A stretch of 25,303 nucleotides of DNA, taken from Algiphilus sp. (GTDB taxonomy: Bacteria > Pseudomonadota > Gammaproteobacteria > Nevskiales > Nevskiaceae). The stretch lies in assembly GCF_023145115.1 (NCBI RefSeq), contig NZ_JAGLEJ010000044.1, forward strand, positions 1-25,303, given 5' to 3'. The notes under the pieces were generated by a model. That model was given only the letters and a program-made list of their open reading frames with translations. It did no database searches and was not told the origin of the DNA. Made by a program: the position numbers and the translations under genes. Shown one piece after another: positions 1-8,725 of the stretch (the stretch's first letter is position 1; each line of letters opens with the position of its first letter).

Positions 1-195
1 ACACCACGGCTAGGGACACGACCTTGTTGCGGAAGGTTGAGTCTATCAATGAATGGCTGATATGGAAGGTAAGGCGTGGGTAAAAAGCGGTGAAAGTGTC
101 TATATTTTGATCTACATGGACGGAAATGGCACCAGAATTATCATGTCAGAGGGCTGTGTTATATTTTGCGGGAATTTCCCGGAACCCCGAGTTGC
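1..195. other. AT-richer leader region without a recognised gene
   Basis: This stretch is visibly less GC-rich than the genes that follow. Its only plausible reading frame is a 48-codon plus-strand ORF (53-199) without a convincing Shine-Dalgarno site, and I do not call it a gene. It contains an odd 13-bp perfect palindrome, CGGGAATTTCCCG at 169-181, upstream of the TetR promoter. It may be the end of an element or gene lying to the left, but nothing in it is recognisable. Confidence 0.3.
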
Positions 196-225
196 TTGAC
201 AGCGACGCTAATGCGAATGTTTATT
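196..225 (+). promoter_or_regulatory. Predicted sigma70 promoter of the first TetR gene
   Basis: A perfect -35 hexamer TTGACA lies at 196-201. Eighteen bases later is TTTATT (220-225), matching four of six positions of the -10 consensus. The -10 lies inside the palindrome at 210-231, so a dimer bound there would block RNA polymerase. The downstream gene starts at 263 with GGAAGA (253-258) in front of the ATG. Confidence 0.5.
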
Positions 226-231
226 CGCATT
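210..231. promoter_or_regulatory. Palindromic operator candidate, probable TetR binding site
   Basis: Two perfect 9-bp arms, AATGCGAAT (210-218) and ATTCGCATT (223-231), are separated by the 4-base spacer GTTT. Size and symmetry fit a TetR-family operator, and the site covers the predicted -10 of the adjacent TetR gene. Autorepression by that protein is the simplest reading; the assignment is inference. Confidence 0.6.
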
Positions 232-262
232 CAACTCGCATCGTGCTCGCCCGGAAGAATCC

Positions 263-868
263 ATGCGCAAGAAGCCCCAGCAGCAGCGTGCCCGCCTGCT
301 CGTCGAGAGCCTCATCGATGCGGCCGCCGAGATCGTGGTGGCGGAAGGCCTCGATGCACTCACCACGGCACGCGTGGCGGATCGGGCGGGCGTCAGCGTC
401 GGCTCGCTCTACCAGTACTTCCGCAACAAGGAGGAGCTGATCGTCGCCCTCACCGACCGCGTCAATGCCGACCTCCTCGACGCCGTCGACCGGGTGGCAT
501 CGAGCACGCGCGATGCCGACCCGCGACGCTTCACCCGTGCGCTCCTGGACGCTGCCTTCGACGTCTTCGAGGCGCGCGACGGCCTGGCGCTGGCGCTGCT
601 GCGCCACTGGCACCGGCTGGACATCTCGCGCGGGCTGCATCGCTTCGAGCAGCGCATGCTCGACGTGCTGCGCCACTATGCCCTCGCCCACCTGCGCGAT
701 CACCCCATCGACCCGTCCCCGGCCCGCGCCTTCATCGTCATCAACAGCGTGGTGTTCACGCTGCTGCGCTATCTGGCCCAGCCCTCCGAGCCGGGCTTCC
801 GCAAGGACGAGCTGCTCGACGAGCTCGCCGCAATGGCCGCGGGGCAACTGTCCGGGCGTGCCGGTTAG
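263..868 (+). CDS. TetR/AcrR-family transcriptional regulator
   Basis: A 201-residue DNA-binding repressor of usual TetR length. The N-terminal helix-turn-helix (about residues 34-56) is clear: TTARVADRAGVSVGSLYQYF followed by the typical N-K-E-E-L helix. The rest is an all-helical ligand-binding and dimerisation region that does not reveal the ligand. The ATG at 263 is preceded by GGAAGA. A palindrome over the promoter at 210-231 suggests autoregulation. Its stop overlaps the stop of the convergent WS/DGAT gene by two bases, so it may sense a substrate or product of that lipid-oxidation operon, but this is inference from position. Confidence 0.9.
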   Translation: MRKKPQQQRARLLVESLIDAAAEIVVAEGLDALTTARVADRAGVSVGSLYQYFRNKEELIVALTDRVNADLLDAVDRVASSTRDADPRRFTRALLDAAFDVFEARDGLALALLRHWHRLDISRGLHRFEQRMLDVLRHYALAHLRDHPIDPSPARAFIVINSVVFTLLRYLAQPSEPGFRKDELLDELAAMAAGQLSGRAG

Positions 869-2271
869 GAGCCCTCCCCGGCCCCGGTCACGCCGAAGAC
901 GCGCTCCAGCTCGTCCAGCGCCTCGCCGGCATAGACCGCGATGCGCTGCAGGCGCGGCAGGCTGTCCCGGCTTCCGGTGAAGCCCACCGTCAGCTGGCCG
1001 TCGTAGGACACGCAGGTGATGTTCAGGCCCAGTCCCTGGATCGGGATCGAGACCGGGTACATCGCCTCCATGCGCGCACCGTCCAGGTACAGCGCCCGGT
1101 CGGGGCCGGGCACATTCGAGATCACCACGTTCATCGACGGCCGCAGGCGCGCGCCCTGCCCGCTCAGCAGCACGCCGATCGCCGGCGCCATCGTGGACAT
1201 GGTGTAGACCGAGCGCGCCGCACCGGGCAGGCTCTGCAGGTGCGCCTTGCTGGCCTGCATCGAGCGCCGTATCGCGGCCAGGCGCGCCTGCGGATCGCTC
1301 AGCTCCGTGCCCAGCACGGACCACAGGAAGCCCACCGCATTGCCCGCCTCGTCATCGCCGCTCTCGGCGCGCAGGCTCACCGGCACGCCGGCGATCAGCG
1401 AGCGCTCGGGGAGCTTGCCGTTGTCGAGCAGATGACGCCGCAGCGCGGCGCCGCACAGGGCCAGGAAGATGTCGTTGACCGAGCAGTCCGCGCGCCTGGC
1501 GAGGGTCTTGATCCGCGCCAGCGGGAAGCGCTGCGTGGCGACGCGGCGCGCGCCCGTGACCGGACCGTTGAGGATGCTGCGCGGCGCCTCGAAGGGCAGC
1601 CGCACCGTCTCGTCGTCACGACTTCCCGGACGGCGCAGCAGCGGGCGCATCGAACGGGCCGCCAGGCGCGGCCACTGCGTCAGCGGCACGCCGCCGGACC
1701 CGGAGCGGCCGGCCGCCTCGCCCCCCGCCCGCTTGCGGCGCCCGGCGGACGCGACCTCCGCCCACGGCACCATCCAGTTGTCGGTGCCCGGCGTCGTCGC
1801 CAGGCCGCGCGTCAGCAGATGCATGCCCTTGATGCCGTCGACCAGGGCGTGGTGGACCTTTGTGTAGATGGCGAAGCGACCGTTCTCCAGCCCCTCGATG
1901 ACGTGGCAGGTCCAGAGCGGTCGCGAACGGTCCAGCGTGGTGCTGTGCAGATGCGAGATCAGCTCGCCGAGCTCGCGCTCGCCGCCGGGCGCCGGCAGGC
2001 AGGTGTGCCGCACGTGATAGGCCATGTCGATGGTCGGTGCCGTCTCGGTGGCCGGCGCCATGCGCGACAGCGGCACCTGCGCCAGGCGCAGGTTCCACGG
2101 CCGGCCCAGCTTCTCCGGGCCGCGCAGCTTCTGCACCACCGACCGGCAGAAGTCCGCGGACGCGTCGTCCGGCAGCTGGAACACCTGCAGTGCCGCGACG
2201 TGCATCGGCGTCTCGCGGCGCTCGATCTGCAGGAAGGTGGCATCCAGAAGGGAGAGTCTGCGGGCGCCCAT
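865..2271 (-). CDS. WS/DGAT family wax ester synthase / diacylglycerol acyltransferase
   Basis: Transfers an acyl group from acyl-CoA to a fatty alcohol or diacylglycerol, giving wax esters or triacylglycerols. The 468-residue length matches bacterial WS/DGAT. The N-terminus has the family opening L-S-x-L-D-A-T-F (about residues 7-13). The catalytic HHxxxDG motif is present as HHALVDG (140-146), where the second His is the general base. A second conserved region is N-V-V-I-S-N-V-P-G-P near residue 385. I chose the ATG at 2271: it overlaps the TGA of the upstream GMC gene as TGATG and has GAGGAGG seven bases ahead, so translation is probably coupled. A GTG one codon upstream is possible. It is the last gene of the operon, as expected for storage or detoxification of acyl-CoA made by the upstream enzymes. 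Confidence 0.92.
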   Translation of the reverse strand: MGARRLSLLDATFLQIERRETPMHVAALQVFQLPDDASADFCRSVVQKLRGPEKLGRPWNLRLAQVPLSRMAPATETAPTIDMAYHVRHTCLPAPGGERELGELISHLHSTTLDRSRPLWTCHVIEGLENGRFAIYTKVHHALVDGIKGMHLLTRGLATTPGTDNWMVPWAEVASAGRRKRAGGEAAGRSGSGGVPLTQWPRLAARSMRPLLRRPGSRDDETVRLPFEAPRSILNGPVTGARRVATQRFPLARIKTLARRADCSVNDIFLALCGAALRRHLLDNGKLPERSLIAGVPVSLRAESGDDEAGNAVGFLWSVLGTELSDPQARLAAIRRSMQASKAHLQSLPGAARSVYTMSTMAPAIGVLLSGQGARLRPSMNVVISNVPGPDRALYLDGARMEAMYPVSIPIQGLGLNITCVSYDGQLTVGFTGSRDSLPRLQRIAVYAGEALDELERVFGVTGAGEGS

Positions 2272-3905
2272 CACGCAGCCTCCTCGAGCGTGGCGCCCGC
2301 CTTGGCGGGAATGAAGCTCATGGCGCGTTCGGCCAGCGCCGTGATGGTGAGGCTCGGGTTCACGCCCAGATTGGCCGAGAGCATCGATCCGTCGACGACG
2401 TACAGACCCTGGTAGTTGAACACCCGGTTCTGCGCATCCACCACGCCCTTGTCGGGCGACGCCGCCATGGCGCAGCCGCCCATGCAGTGCGCCGTCATCG
2501 GCACGTTGAAGGCGATCTCGCTCACCGAGGACAGCCCGATGCCGCCGGTCGCCCGCGCCGCCTTCTCGGTGAAGGCGTTGGCCTCGGGGATGAAGGTCGG
2601 AATACGATCGCCGTGGCTGGTCAGCGCCTTGCCGAAGGGCCAGTACCAGCGCCGCTTCCAGCGCATGTCGATGTGCCCGTCGAGGGTCTGCATGACCAGG
2701 AAGATCACCGTCTCGCGCGCCCAGCGATACGGCAGCAGCGCGCGGATGCCGGACAGCGGCCGCGTGGCGATGAGGCGCAGCATGGCGCCCAGCCAGTGCA
2801 GCACGCGGCCGGGCCCGGCGCGACCGCCGGTGAGCACGGTGAACAGCCCGCTCATGAGATTCGAGCCATCCGGGTAGCGCACCGCCTCGATGTGCGTGTG
2901 CCGATCGATGTAGATGCCCGAGCCGATGGCCACGCCCCTGGAAAGATCCTCGCGCGTGCCGGGATAGCGCACGCCGAGGATGGACTCGGCATTGGTGCGC
3001 ACGCGCTTGCCGAGATCGTCCGACACATGGGGCAGCGAGCCCTTCGCCTTGAGCCGGAAGAGCAGCTCCTGCGTGCCCAGCGAGGACGCCGCGAAGATCA
3101 CGTTCTTCGCCGTCACCACGCGCCGGCGCGCGAAGAAGCGCTTGAAGCTGGGGACGGTCGTCACGGCGTAGCCGTCGGCGCCGTCCGCCTTGCCGCCCAG
3201 CGGCGCGACGTCGACGACGCGCGTCTCGGCCTGCACCTCCGCGCCCTGCGCCTCGGCCAGATAGAGGTAGTTCTTGTCGAGGGTGTTCTTGGCGTCGTGT
3301 CGGCAGCCCACCATGCAGGCGCCGCAGCCGATGCAGGACTTGCGCGCCGGGCCGCGTCCGCCGAAGTAGGGATCGGGCACCTCGGTGCCGGGCGTGTCGC
3401 CCTCGCGCCCGAAGAAGACGCCGACGCGGGTGTAGTAGAAGGAATCCTCGACCCCGGCGGCGCGCGCCATGTCCTTGAGCCGGGCGTCAGCGCCGCCCGG
3501 CCGCTGGTTGGTGGTCACGCCGAGCATGCGCTGGGCGGTCTCGTAGTGCTGCGGCATCTGCTGCTGCCACTGGTCGAGCCCGGCCCAGTTGCCGTCGTTC
3601 CAGACCGAGTCCGGCGGCACCAGCAGCGTCTGCGCATAGGTGATGGAGCCGCCGCCCACGGCGTTGCCGTGCAGGATCATAACGTGGCGGAACAGGCGCA
3701 GTCGCAGGAAGCCCTTCAGCGCCAGGAAGGGCGCCCAGAGGTAATTCCAGATCTTCCAGTTGGTGGTGGGCAGGTTCTCCGGCGTCCAGCGCCGGCCCTG
3801 CTCGATGACGGCCACCCGGTAGCCCTTCTCGGTCAGGCGGTGCGCGGACACGCTGCCGCCGAAGCCCGATCCGACGATGACGTAGTCGTAATCGTGTTCG
3901 TTCAT
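2271..3905 (-). CDS. GMC-family FAD oxidoreductase, cholesterol-oxidase-like
   Basis: An FAD-dependent alcohol oxidase or dehydrogenase of 544 residues. The N-terminal Rossmann motif is V-I-V-G-S-G-F-G-G (about 9-17), followed by E35 for ribose binding. The segment G-N-A-V-G-G-G-S (80-87) is the family FAD-proximal loop. Near the C-terminus are the catalytic-type His in TAHCMGG and an Asn in LGVNPSLTITALAERA. A cysteine cluster C191-x2-C194-x2-C197-x3-C201 is followed by AKNTLDKNYL, as in cholesterol-oxidase-like proteins of actinobacteria and proteobacteria. The substrate is likely a hydrophobic secondary or primary alcohol, possibly a sterol, but it cannot be fixed from sequence. A strong GGAGGAGAG precedes the ATG. 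It lies 67 bp downstream of the monooxygenase gene in the same operon. Confidence 0.9.
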   Translation of the reverse strand: MNEHDYDYVIVGSGFGGSVSAHRLTEKGYRVAVIEQGRRWTPENLPTTNWKIWNYLWAPFLALKGFLRLRLFRHVMILHGNAVGGGSITYAQTLLVPPDSVWNDGNWAGLDQWQQQMPQHYETAQRMLGVTTNQRPGGADARLKDMARAAGVEDSFYYTRVGVFFGREGDTPGTEVPDPYFGGRGPARKSCIGCGACMVGCRHDAKNTLDKNYLYLAEAQGAEVQAETRVVDVAPLGGKADGADGYAVTTVPSFKRFFARRRVVTAKNVIFAASSLGTQELLFRLKAKGSLPHVSDDLGKRVRTNAESILGVRYPGTREDLSRGVAIGSGIYIDRHTHIEAVRYPDGSNLMSGLFTVLTGGRAGPGRVLHWLGAMLRLIATRPLSGIRALLPYRWARETVIFLVMQTLDGHIDMRWKRRWYWPFGKALTSHGDRIPTFIPEANAFTEKAARATGGIGLSSVSEIAFNVPMTAHCMGGCAMAASPDKGVVDAQNRVFNYQGLYVVDGSMLSANLGVNPSLTITALAERAMSFIPAKAGATLEEAA

Positions 3906-3972
3906 GCTGTCTCTCCTCCCCGGATCATCGCGTCCGGCGCTATGGGGTGCTGCGGTGTCGCGAGTCCGGCGC

Positions 3973-5424
3973 TCAGGCCAGCTGGAACTCGTTCAGGTCC
4001 GGCTCGCGCATCGCGCGCCGGAACACGGTCGGGTTGTAGGGGTAGATGATCGGCTTGCCGCGCTTGTCGAGGTACCAGCCCACGCAGCCGCTGCCCCAGA
4101 CGGTCTTGTCGAGGCCGTCGTCCAGATAGCGCGCATAGGCCGCCTGGGCCTCGGGCCGCACGTCGATCGCCCGGGCGCGGCCGGTGCGCAGCTCGTCGAT
4201 CAGCGTCATCAGATAGCCCATCTGCGACTCGGCGATCGAGGTGATGCCGATGTTGCCCACCGGGCTGCGCGGCCCGACCAGCATGAAGTAGTTCGGGAAG
4301 CCCGCGACCGCGACCCCGCGCAGCGCCTCGGCGCCCTCGGCCCAGGTCTCGCGCAGGCTCGTGCCCTGCTCGTTCACGACGTCGAAGTTGTAGGTGTAGT
4401 CCAGCGCGTGGAAACCGGTGGCCATCACCAGCACGTCGAGCTCGTGCAGCCGTCCGTCGGTGGTGCGCACGCCGCCGGCCTCGATGCGCTCGATGCCGGT
4501 ATCGACCAGTTCCGCCTGCGGCGCCTGGATGGCGTCGTAGAAGCCGTCCGAGAGGATCAGGCGCCGACACCCGACCTTGTAGTCCGGCGTCAGCTTCGCC
4601 CGCAGCTCCGGGTCGCGCACCTTCGCCAGGTGCCTGCGGCACAGGTGTTCGAGCACGCGCATCGTCCAGTGGCTGTCGCCGGTGACGCCGCGCGCCACCT
4701 GTTCCAGCAGACGCCCCTGCAGCTTGCCGACGGCGTTGGCATAGCCCGGCAGGAAGCGATGCAGCTGCTTCAGCGGCCCCGGACGCTCCAGCTCCATGGC
4801 GGGCATCACCCATTGCGCGGTGCGCTGGAACAGGCTGTAGTGGCTCGCCCGCTCCGCCAGCGCCACGGTGATCTGCGTGGCCGTGGAACCGGTACCGATG
4901 ACACCGATGCGGCGACCGTCCAGCGGCACGTCGTGGTCCCAGCGCGCGCTGTGGAACAGGGCGCCGCCGAAATCCGCCAGGCCCGGGATGTCCGGCATGC
5001 GCGGATGACACAGAAAGCCCATGGCGTTGATGACCACATCGGCGCTGCGCACCGCGCCATCGGTCGTGCGCACCTGCCAGCGGCCGTCGACGCGGCGGAT
5101 GTCCTCGACGCAGTGCCGCAGGCGCACATGCGGCATGAGCCCGTAGCGCTCGGCGCAGTACTTGAAGTAGGCCTTCAGCTCGGGGCCCTTGGCGTAGAGG
5201 CCGGACCACTTCCAGTTGTGCTCGAAGGTGTAGTCGTAGTTGTGGGCCGGCACGTCGCAGGCGAGGCCGGGATAGGTGTTGTCCCGCCAGGTGCCGCCGA
5301 CATCGTCGGCCATCTCCAGGATCTCGAAGTCGTGCAGGCCGGCCTGCTTGAGCTTGATGCCGGCGAGGATGCCGGACATGCCGGCACCCAGGACCAGGAA
5401 GCTGGGGTCTTGGCGCTTGGTCAT
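3973..5424 (-). CDS. Flavin-containing monooxygenase, Baeyer-Villiger type
   Basis: A 483-residue class B flavoprotein that uses FAD and NADPH to insert one oxygen atom, typically turning a ketone into an ester or lactone. The FAD motif is G-A-G-M-S-G (13-18). The Baeyer-Villiger fingerprint F-x-G-x3-H-x3-W-D is exact at residues 152-163 (FGGALFHSARWD), and the NADPH motif G-T-G-S-T-A is at 177-182. An ATG-type conserved region MATGFHALDY follows the second domain. It is shorter than cyclohexanone monooxygenase and differs from the second monooxygenase at 16429-17934, which is MymA-like. GGAGGA lies directly upstream of the ATG, and the aldehyde dehydrogenase gene lies 25 bp upstream. The native ketone is unknown. 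Confidence 0.9.
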   Translation of the reverse strand: MTKRQDPSFLVLGAGMSGILAGIKLKQAGLHDFEILEMADDVGGTWRDNTYPGLACDVPAHNYDYTFEHNWKWSGLYAKGPELKAYFKYCAERYGLMPHVRLRHCVEDIRRVDGRWQVRTTDGAVRSADVVINAMGFLCHPRMPDIPGLADFGGALFHSARWDHDVPLDGRRIGVIGTGSTATQITVALAERASHYSLFQRTAQWVMPAMELERPGPLKQLHRFLPGYANAVGKLQGRLLEQVARGVTGDSHWTMRVLEHLCRRHLAKVRDPELRAKLTPDYKVGCRRLILSDGFYDAIQAPQAELVDTGIERIEAGGVRTTDGRLHELDVLVMATGFHALDYTYNFDVVNEQGTSLRETWAEGAEALRGVAVAGFPNYFMLVGPRSPVGNIGITSIAESQMGYLMTLIDELRTGRARAIDVRPEAQAAYARYLDDGLDKTVWGSGCVGWYLDKRGKPIIYPYNPTVFRRAMREPDLNEFQLA

Positions 5425-5449
5425 GGTTCCTCCGTTGTCGTTATGGGGC

Positions 5450-6892
5450 TCAGGACTTGAGCCAGACCAGGAATCGGTAGACGAGATCGGCCACGCGGCC
5501 GTACGGCGGCTGCAGGAATCGCATCGCGCTGATCGGCGCCTGATGGAACACGGGCCGCATCTTCGAGAAGGTGCGGAAACCGTCGAAGCCGTGGTACTGC
5601 CCCATCCCGCTGGCGCCGACGCCGCCGAAGGGCATGTCGTGCTGCGCCACGTGGAAGAGCGCGTCGTTGACGGTGACGCCGCCGGACATGGTGTGCGTCA
5701 GGTAGTGCTCGACCAGCTTCCGGTCCCGGGAGAAGGGATAGAAGGCCAGCGGCCGGTCGTGCGCGCGCACGTGCTCGATGACGTCCTGCGGGCCGTCGTA
5801 GGGCAGCACCATCAGCAGCGGACCGAAGGTCTCGCGCTGGCGGATGATCATGTCCGGCGTGGTGTCCAGCACCAGGTGCAGCGGCACCTTGCGACTGGCC
5901 GGGTCCGGCGCCTGGTGCGGCGTCAGATTGATGACGCGCGCCCCCTTGCTGCGGGCGTCCGCCAGCGTGTCCAGCATGCGCTGGCAGGAACGTTCGTCGA
6001 TGAGCGCGGTGTAGTCGCGGCTGTGGATGTCCGGCACGTGGCGCGCGGTCCATCGCTGCGCTTCGGCGACGAAGGCATCGACCTGGTCGCGCTGCACGAA
6101 GACATAGTCGACGTTCACGCAGATCTGGCCGGCGTTGAACTGCTTGACGAAGAGGATCCGCTGCACGGCCTTGGCGAGCGGATAGCGCGGATCGATCACC
6201 GCCGGCGACTTGCCGCCCAGCTCGAGCACCACCGGCGTGAGATTCGCGGCCGCGGCCGCCATCACCTTGCGGCCGGTCTCGCCGGACCCGGTGAAGAACA
6301 GCAGATCGAAGGGAATGCGCGAGAAGGCGATGCCGACCCCGCCGGTCTCCTCGAGGAAGCAGACCTTGTCGGTGCTGAAGTAGCGGGGCGCCAGCTCGAT
6401 GAGCAGCCGGCTCAGATGCCGCGAGTTCTCCGACATCTTCACCATCGCGCGGTTGCCGGCGGCGAGCGCCGCGGACAACGGCCCGAAGGCCAGGAACAGC
6501 GGGAAGTTCCACGGCACGATGATGCCCACGCAGCCCAGCGGCTGCGGCACCACCCGGTTGCGTCCGCCCGCGAAGAGGCTCAGGTCGACATGGCGCCGCT
6601 GCGGCTTCGCCCACCGCCCGAGCTTGCGGATGCAGTCGTTGATGCCATCGGTGACCGATATCACCTCGCCGAACAGCGTCTCGTGCCGCGAGCGACAGCC
6701 GTAGTCCGCCGTGGTGGCGGCGATGATCGCCTCGCGGTTGTCATTGAGCAGCGCCTTGAGCGCCCGCAGGTCCGCACGCCGCTCGGCCACGCTCGGCACC
6801 GGGTGCGCATGGTAGGCGGCCTTCTGGCGCTCGAAGCACGCGCCCAGCGCTACGCTCGCGTCCGGGGCCTGGATGGGTTGCACGACAGCCAT
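5450..6892 (-). CDS. Aldehyde dehydrogenase, coniferyl-aldehyde-dehydrogenase (CalB) group
   Basis: An NAD(P)-dependent aldehyde dehydrogenase of 480 residues that oxidises an aldehyde to the acid. Catalytic elements are visible: the oxyanion Asn in VPWNFP (N129), the general base E224 in LELGGKSP and the nucleophile C258 in NAGQICV. The cofactor loop FFTGSGETG lies near residue 200. The shorter length and the early motif arrangement fit the coniferyl aldehyde dehydrogenase and fatty aldehyde dehydrogenase branch rather than betaine aldehyde dehydrogenases. The start is supported by AAGGAGGAG upstream. It sits 30 bp downstream of the acyl-CoA ligase gene, so acid and acyl-CoA formation are encoded together. 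Confidence 0.92.
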   Translation of the reverse strand: MAVVQPIQAPDASVALGACFERQKAAYHAHPVPSVAERRADLRALKALLNDNREAIIAATTADYGCRSRHETLFGEVISVTDGINDCIRKLGRWAKPQRRHVDLSLFAGGRNRVVPQPLGCVGIIVPWNFPLFLAFGPLSAALAAGNRAMVKMSENSRHLSRLLIELAPRYFSTDKVCFLEETGGVGIAFSRIPFDLLFFTGSGETGRKVMAAAAANLTPVVLELGGKSPAVIDPRYPLAKAVQRILFVKQFNAGQICVNVDYVFVQRDQVDAFVAEAQRWTARHVPDIHSRDYTALIDERSCQRMLDTLADARSKGARVINLTPHQAPDPASRKVPLHLVLDTTPDMIIRQRETFGPLLMVLPYDGPQDVIEHVRAHDRPLAFYPFSRDRKLVEHYLTHTMSGGVTVNDALFHVAQHDMPFGGVGASGMGQYHGFDGFRTFSKMRPVFHQAPISAMRFLQPPYGRVADLVYRFLVWLKS

Positions 6893-6922
6893 GGCGTCTC
6901 CTCCTTGTCGTTGTCGGGTCGA

Positions 6923-8617
6923 TCAGGCCGGGAGCGGCAGCTCGCGCTCCCACACCACCCGCTCGCGGCGCGCGGCCCAGGCCCCGATGCGATCCGCGTA
7001 GCGCCCCTCGATGGCGCTGCGCCGGATCTTCATGGTCGGCGTGAGCAGGCCGTTCTCGATGCTCCAGGCATCCGCCACCACCACGGCGAAGGCCAGCTGC
7101 TCGTGCGGGTCGAGCGTGCCGTTGACCTGGTCCAGCAGGGCCTCGATCTCGACTTCGAAGGCCGCGCGCCCTTCCGCGTTGCCCAGCGCCTCCGACGCGA
7201 GCGGACTGGGCATCATCAGGACGAAGGGCTGCGGCTGGTCGGCCCCGCTGACGCAGACCACCTCCACTCTGGGATGCCCGAGCCGGCACTCGATGGGCAC
7301 CGGGGCGACGTACTTGCCCTTGGCCGTCTTGAAGATCTCCTTGAGCCGGCCGGTGATGCGCAGCCGGCCAGCGTCGTCCACCTCGCCCAGATCGCCGGTG
7401 CGGAACCAGCCATCCGCGGTGTAGGCCTCCGCGGTCTGATCGGCATCCTTGTAGTAGCCGAGCATGCCGCCCGGGCTCCGGATCTGGACTTCCCCGCTCT
7501 CGGCGATCCGGCGCTCGACACCGGGAAGGGTCTCGCCGACGTAGCCGATGCGGGCGCGCCCCGGGTAGGAGCAGTGCGAGTACGCGAAGTCCTCGGACAT
7601 GGCATAGCCCTCCAGCAGCTCCAGTCCGAGATCGCGGTACCACTGCATCACCGACGGCGCCAGCGGGGCGGACCCGGTGATGGCGAGTCGCACATCCTGG
7701 AGGCCCAGCTTGACCAGCACATCGCGGCGCGTGGCATCGGCGCTCGCGGGATCACGCAGCAGCTCGGTCAGGCGCTCCTGCGGCACGGCCGCGAGCACCG
7801 ACTGCTGGAACTTCACCCACAGCCGCGGCACCGACAGGAAGATGGTCGGCTGCGCGCGCCGCAGATCGGCCGCGAAGGTGTCGAGGCCTTCGCTGAAGTA
7901 CACCCGGAATCCGTTGCGCAGCGCGTTCGCCTCCACCGCGGCCGCCTCGAAGACGTGCGCCAGCGGCAGGTAGGACAGCATGCGGTCGCCGGGGCCGATA
8001 TCGGCCAGGTTGCCGAGCAGGCGCGAACCGGCTTCGATGCTGCGGAACGAGCACATGACGCCCTTCGGCAGTCCCGTGCTGCCGGAGGTGTACACCAGGC
8101 GCGCCAGCTCGTCCGGCTCGCGCGGGACGGGACTCGATATCGCCGGATGGCCGATGATCACGTCGGCCCATGCCAGCGTGCGGTTCGGGCTGCCGAGCTC
8201 CGCCGCGCCCGGCATCTGCACCACTGCAAGGTCATCCGGGATGCCGGCAGCCATGCTCCGGGCATCGTCGAGCGGCCCGACGAAGAGCAGCCGTGCCTCG
8301 CTGTGCGCGAGGATGTGGCGCAGGGTCTCGGCGTTGAGGGACGGATAGATCGGGACACTCACGTGCCCCGCCATGCCGATGGCGAGATCGGCGATGAAGT
8401 AGGCCGCGCAGTTGCGCGACAGCAAGGCGATCCGGCTCCCGCGCGGCAGATCGAGGCCGGCGATGCATCCGGCCAGCCGGTGCACCTGATCGGCCGCCTC
8501 GGACCAGGTGATGTCGGTGGTCGCGCCACCGTGCGGTTGTGTCAGGAAGACCGCGTCGGGCTGTTCGGCCGCCCAGTGGTGAAGCCCCGCGATGGGGGTC
8601 CAGATGGTGTCGGTCAT
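6923..8617 (-). CDS. AMP-forming long-chain acyl-CoA ligase
   Basis: Activates a carboxylic acid to its CoA thioester through an acyl-adenylate. The protein has 564 residues. It has the ATP-binding P-loop YTSGSTGLPKG (176-186), the adenylate-binding motif EGYAMSE (336-342), DGWFRTGD (402-409) and the hinge-type GRLKEIFK (423-430). A late Lys lies in LTPTMKIRR. The motif GYAMSE differs slightly from the more common GYGMTE. It is the first gene of the five-gene minus-strand operon, with GAGGAG in front of the ATG. The 286-bp region upstream is shared with the divergent SDR gene. Medium to long aliphatic or cyclic side-chain acids are plausible substrates; the exact one is not known. Confidence 0.92.
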   Translation of the reverse strand: MTDTIWTPIAGLHHWAAEQPDAVFLTQPHGGATTDITWSEAADQVHRLAGCIAGLDLPRGSRIALLSRNCAAYFIADLAIGMAGHVSVPIYPSLNAETLRHILAHSEARLLFVGPLDDARSMAAGIPDDLAVVQMPGAAELGSPNRTLAWADVIIGHPAISSPVPREPDELARLVYTSGSTGLPKGVMCSFRSIEAGSRLLGNLADIGPGDRMLSYLPLAHVFEAAAVEANALRNGFRVYFSEGLDTFAADLRRAQPTIFLSVPRLWVKFQQSVLAAVPQERLTELLRDPASADATRRDVLVKLGLQDVRLAITGSAPLAPSVMQWYRDLGLELLEGYAMSEDFAYSHCSYPGRARIGYVGETLPGVERRIAESGEVQIRSPGGMLGYYKDADQTAEAYTADGWFRTGDLGEVDDAGRLRITGRLKEIFKTAKGKYVAPVPIECRLGHPRVEVVCVSGADQPQPFVLMMPSPLASEALGNAEGRAAFEVEIEALLDQVNGTLDPHEQLAFAVVVADAWSIENGLLTPTMKIRRSAIEGRYADRIGAWAARRERVVWERELPLPA

Positions 8618-8725
8618 GGCGTCGTCTCCTCTCCAGCCGGGTGGCGGTCACTGCGCTTCCGGCGCGCAACCACCTGGGTAGGACGCCATCCTGCCGGCCC
8701 ATCGGTCGGAAAATTTATCGTCGTG

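Noticed and set aside
53..199. 48-codon plus-strand ORF near the left edge
   Set aside because: No convincing ribosome site, no recognisable family, and its end overlaps the TetR promoter.
166..2415. Very long plus-strand ORF antisense to WS/DGAT
   Set aside because: Arg/Pro/Ala-rich shadow frame caused by high GC; overlaps two well-supported genes.
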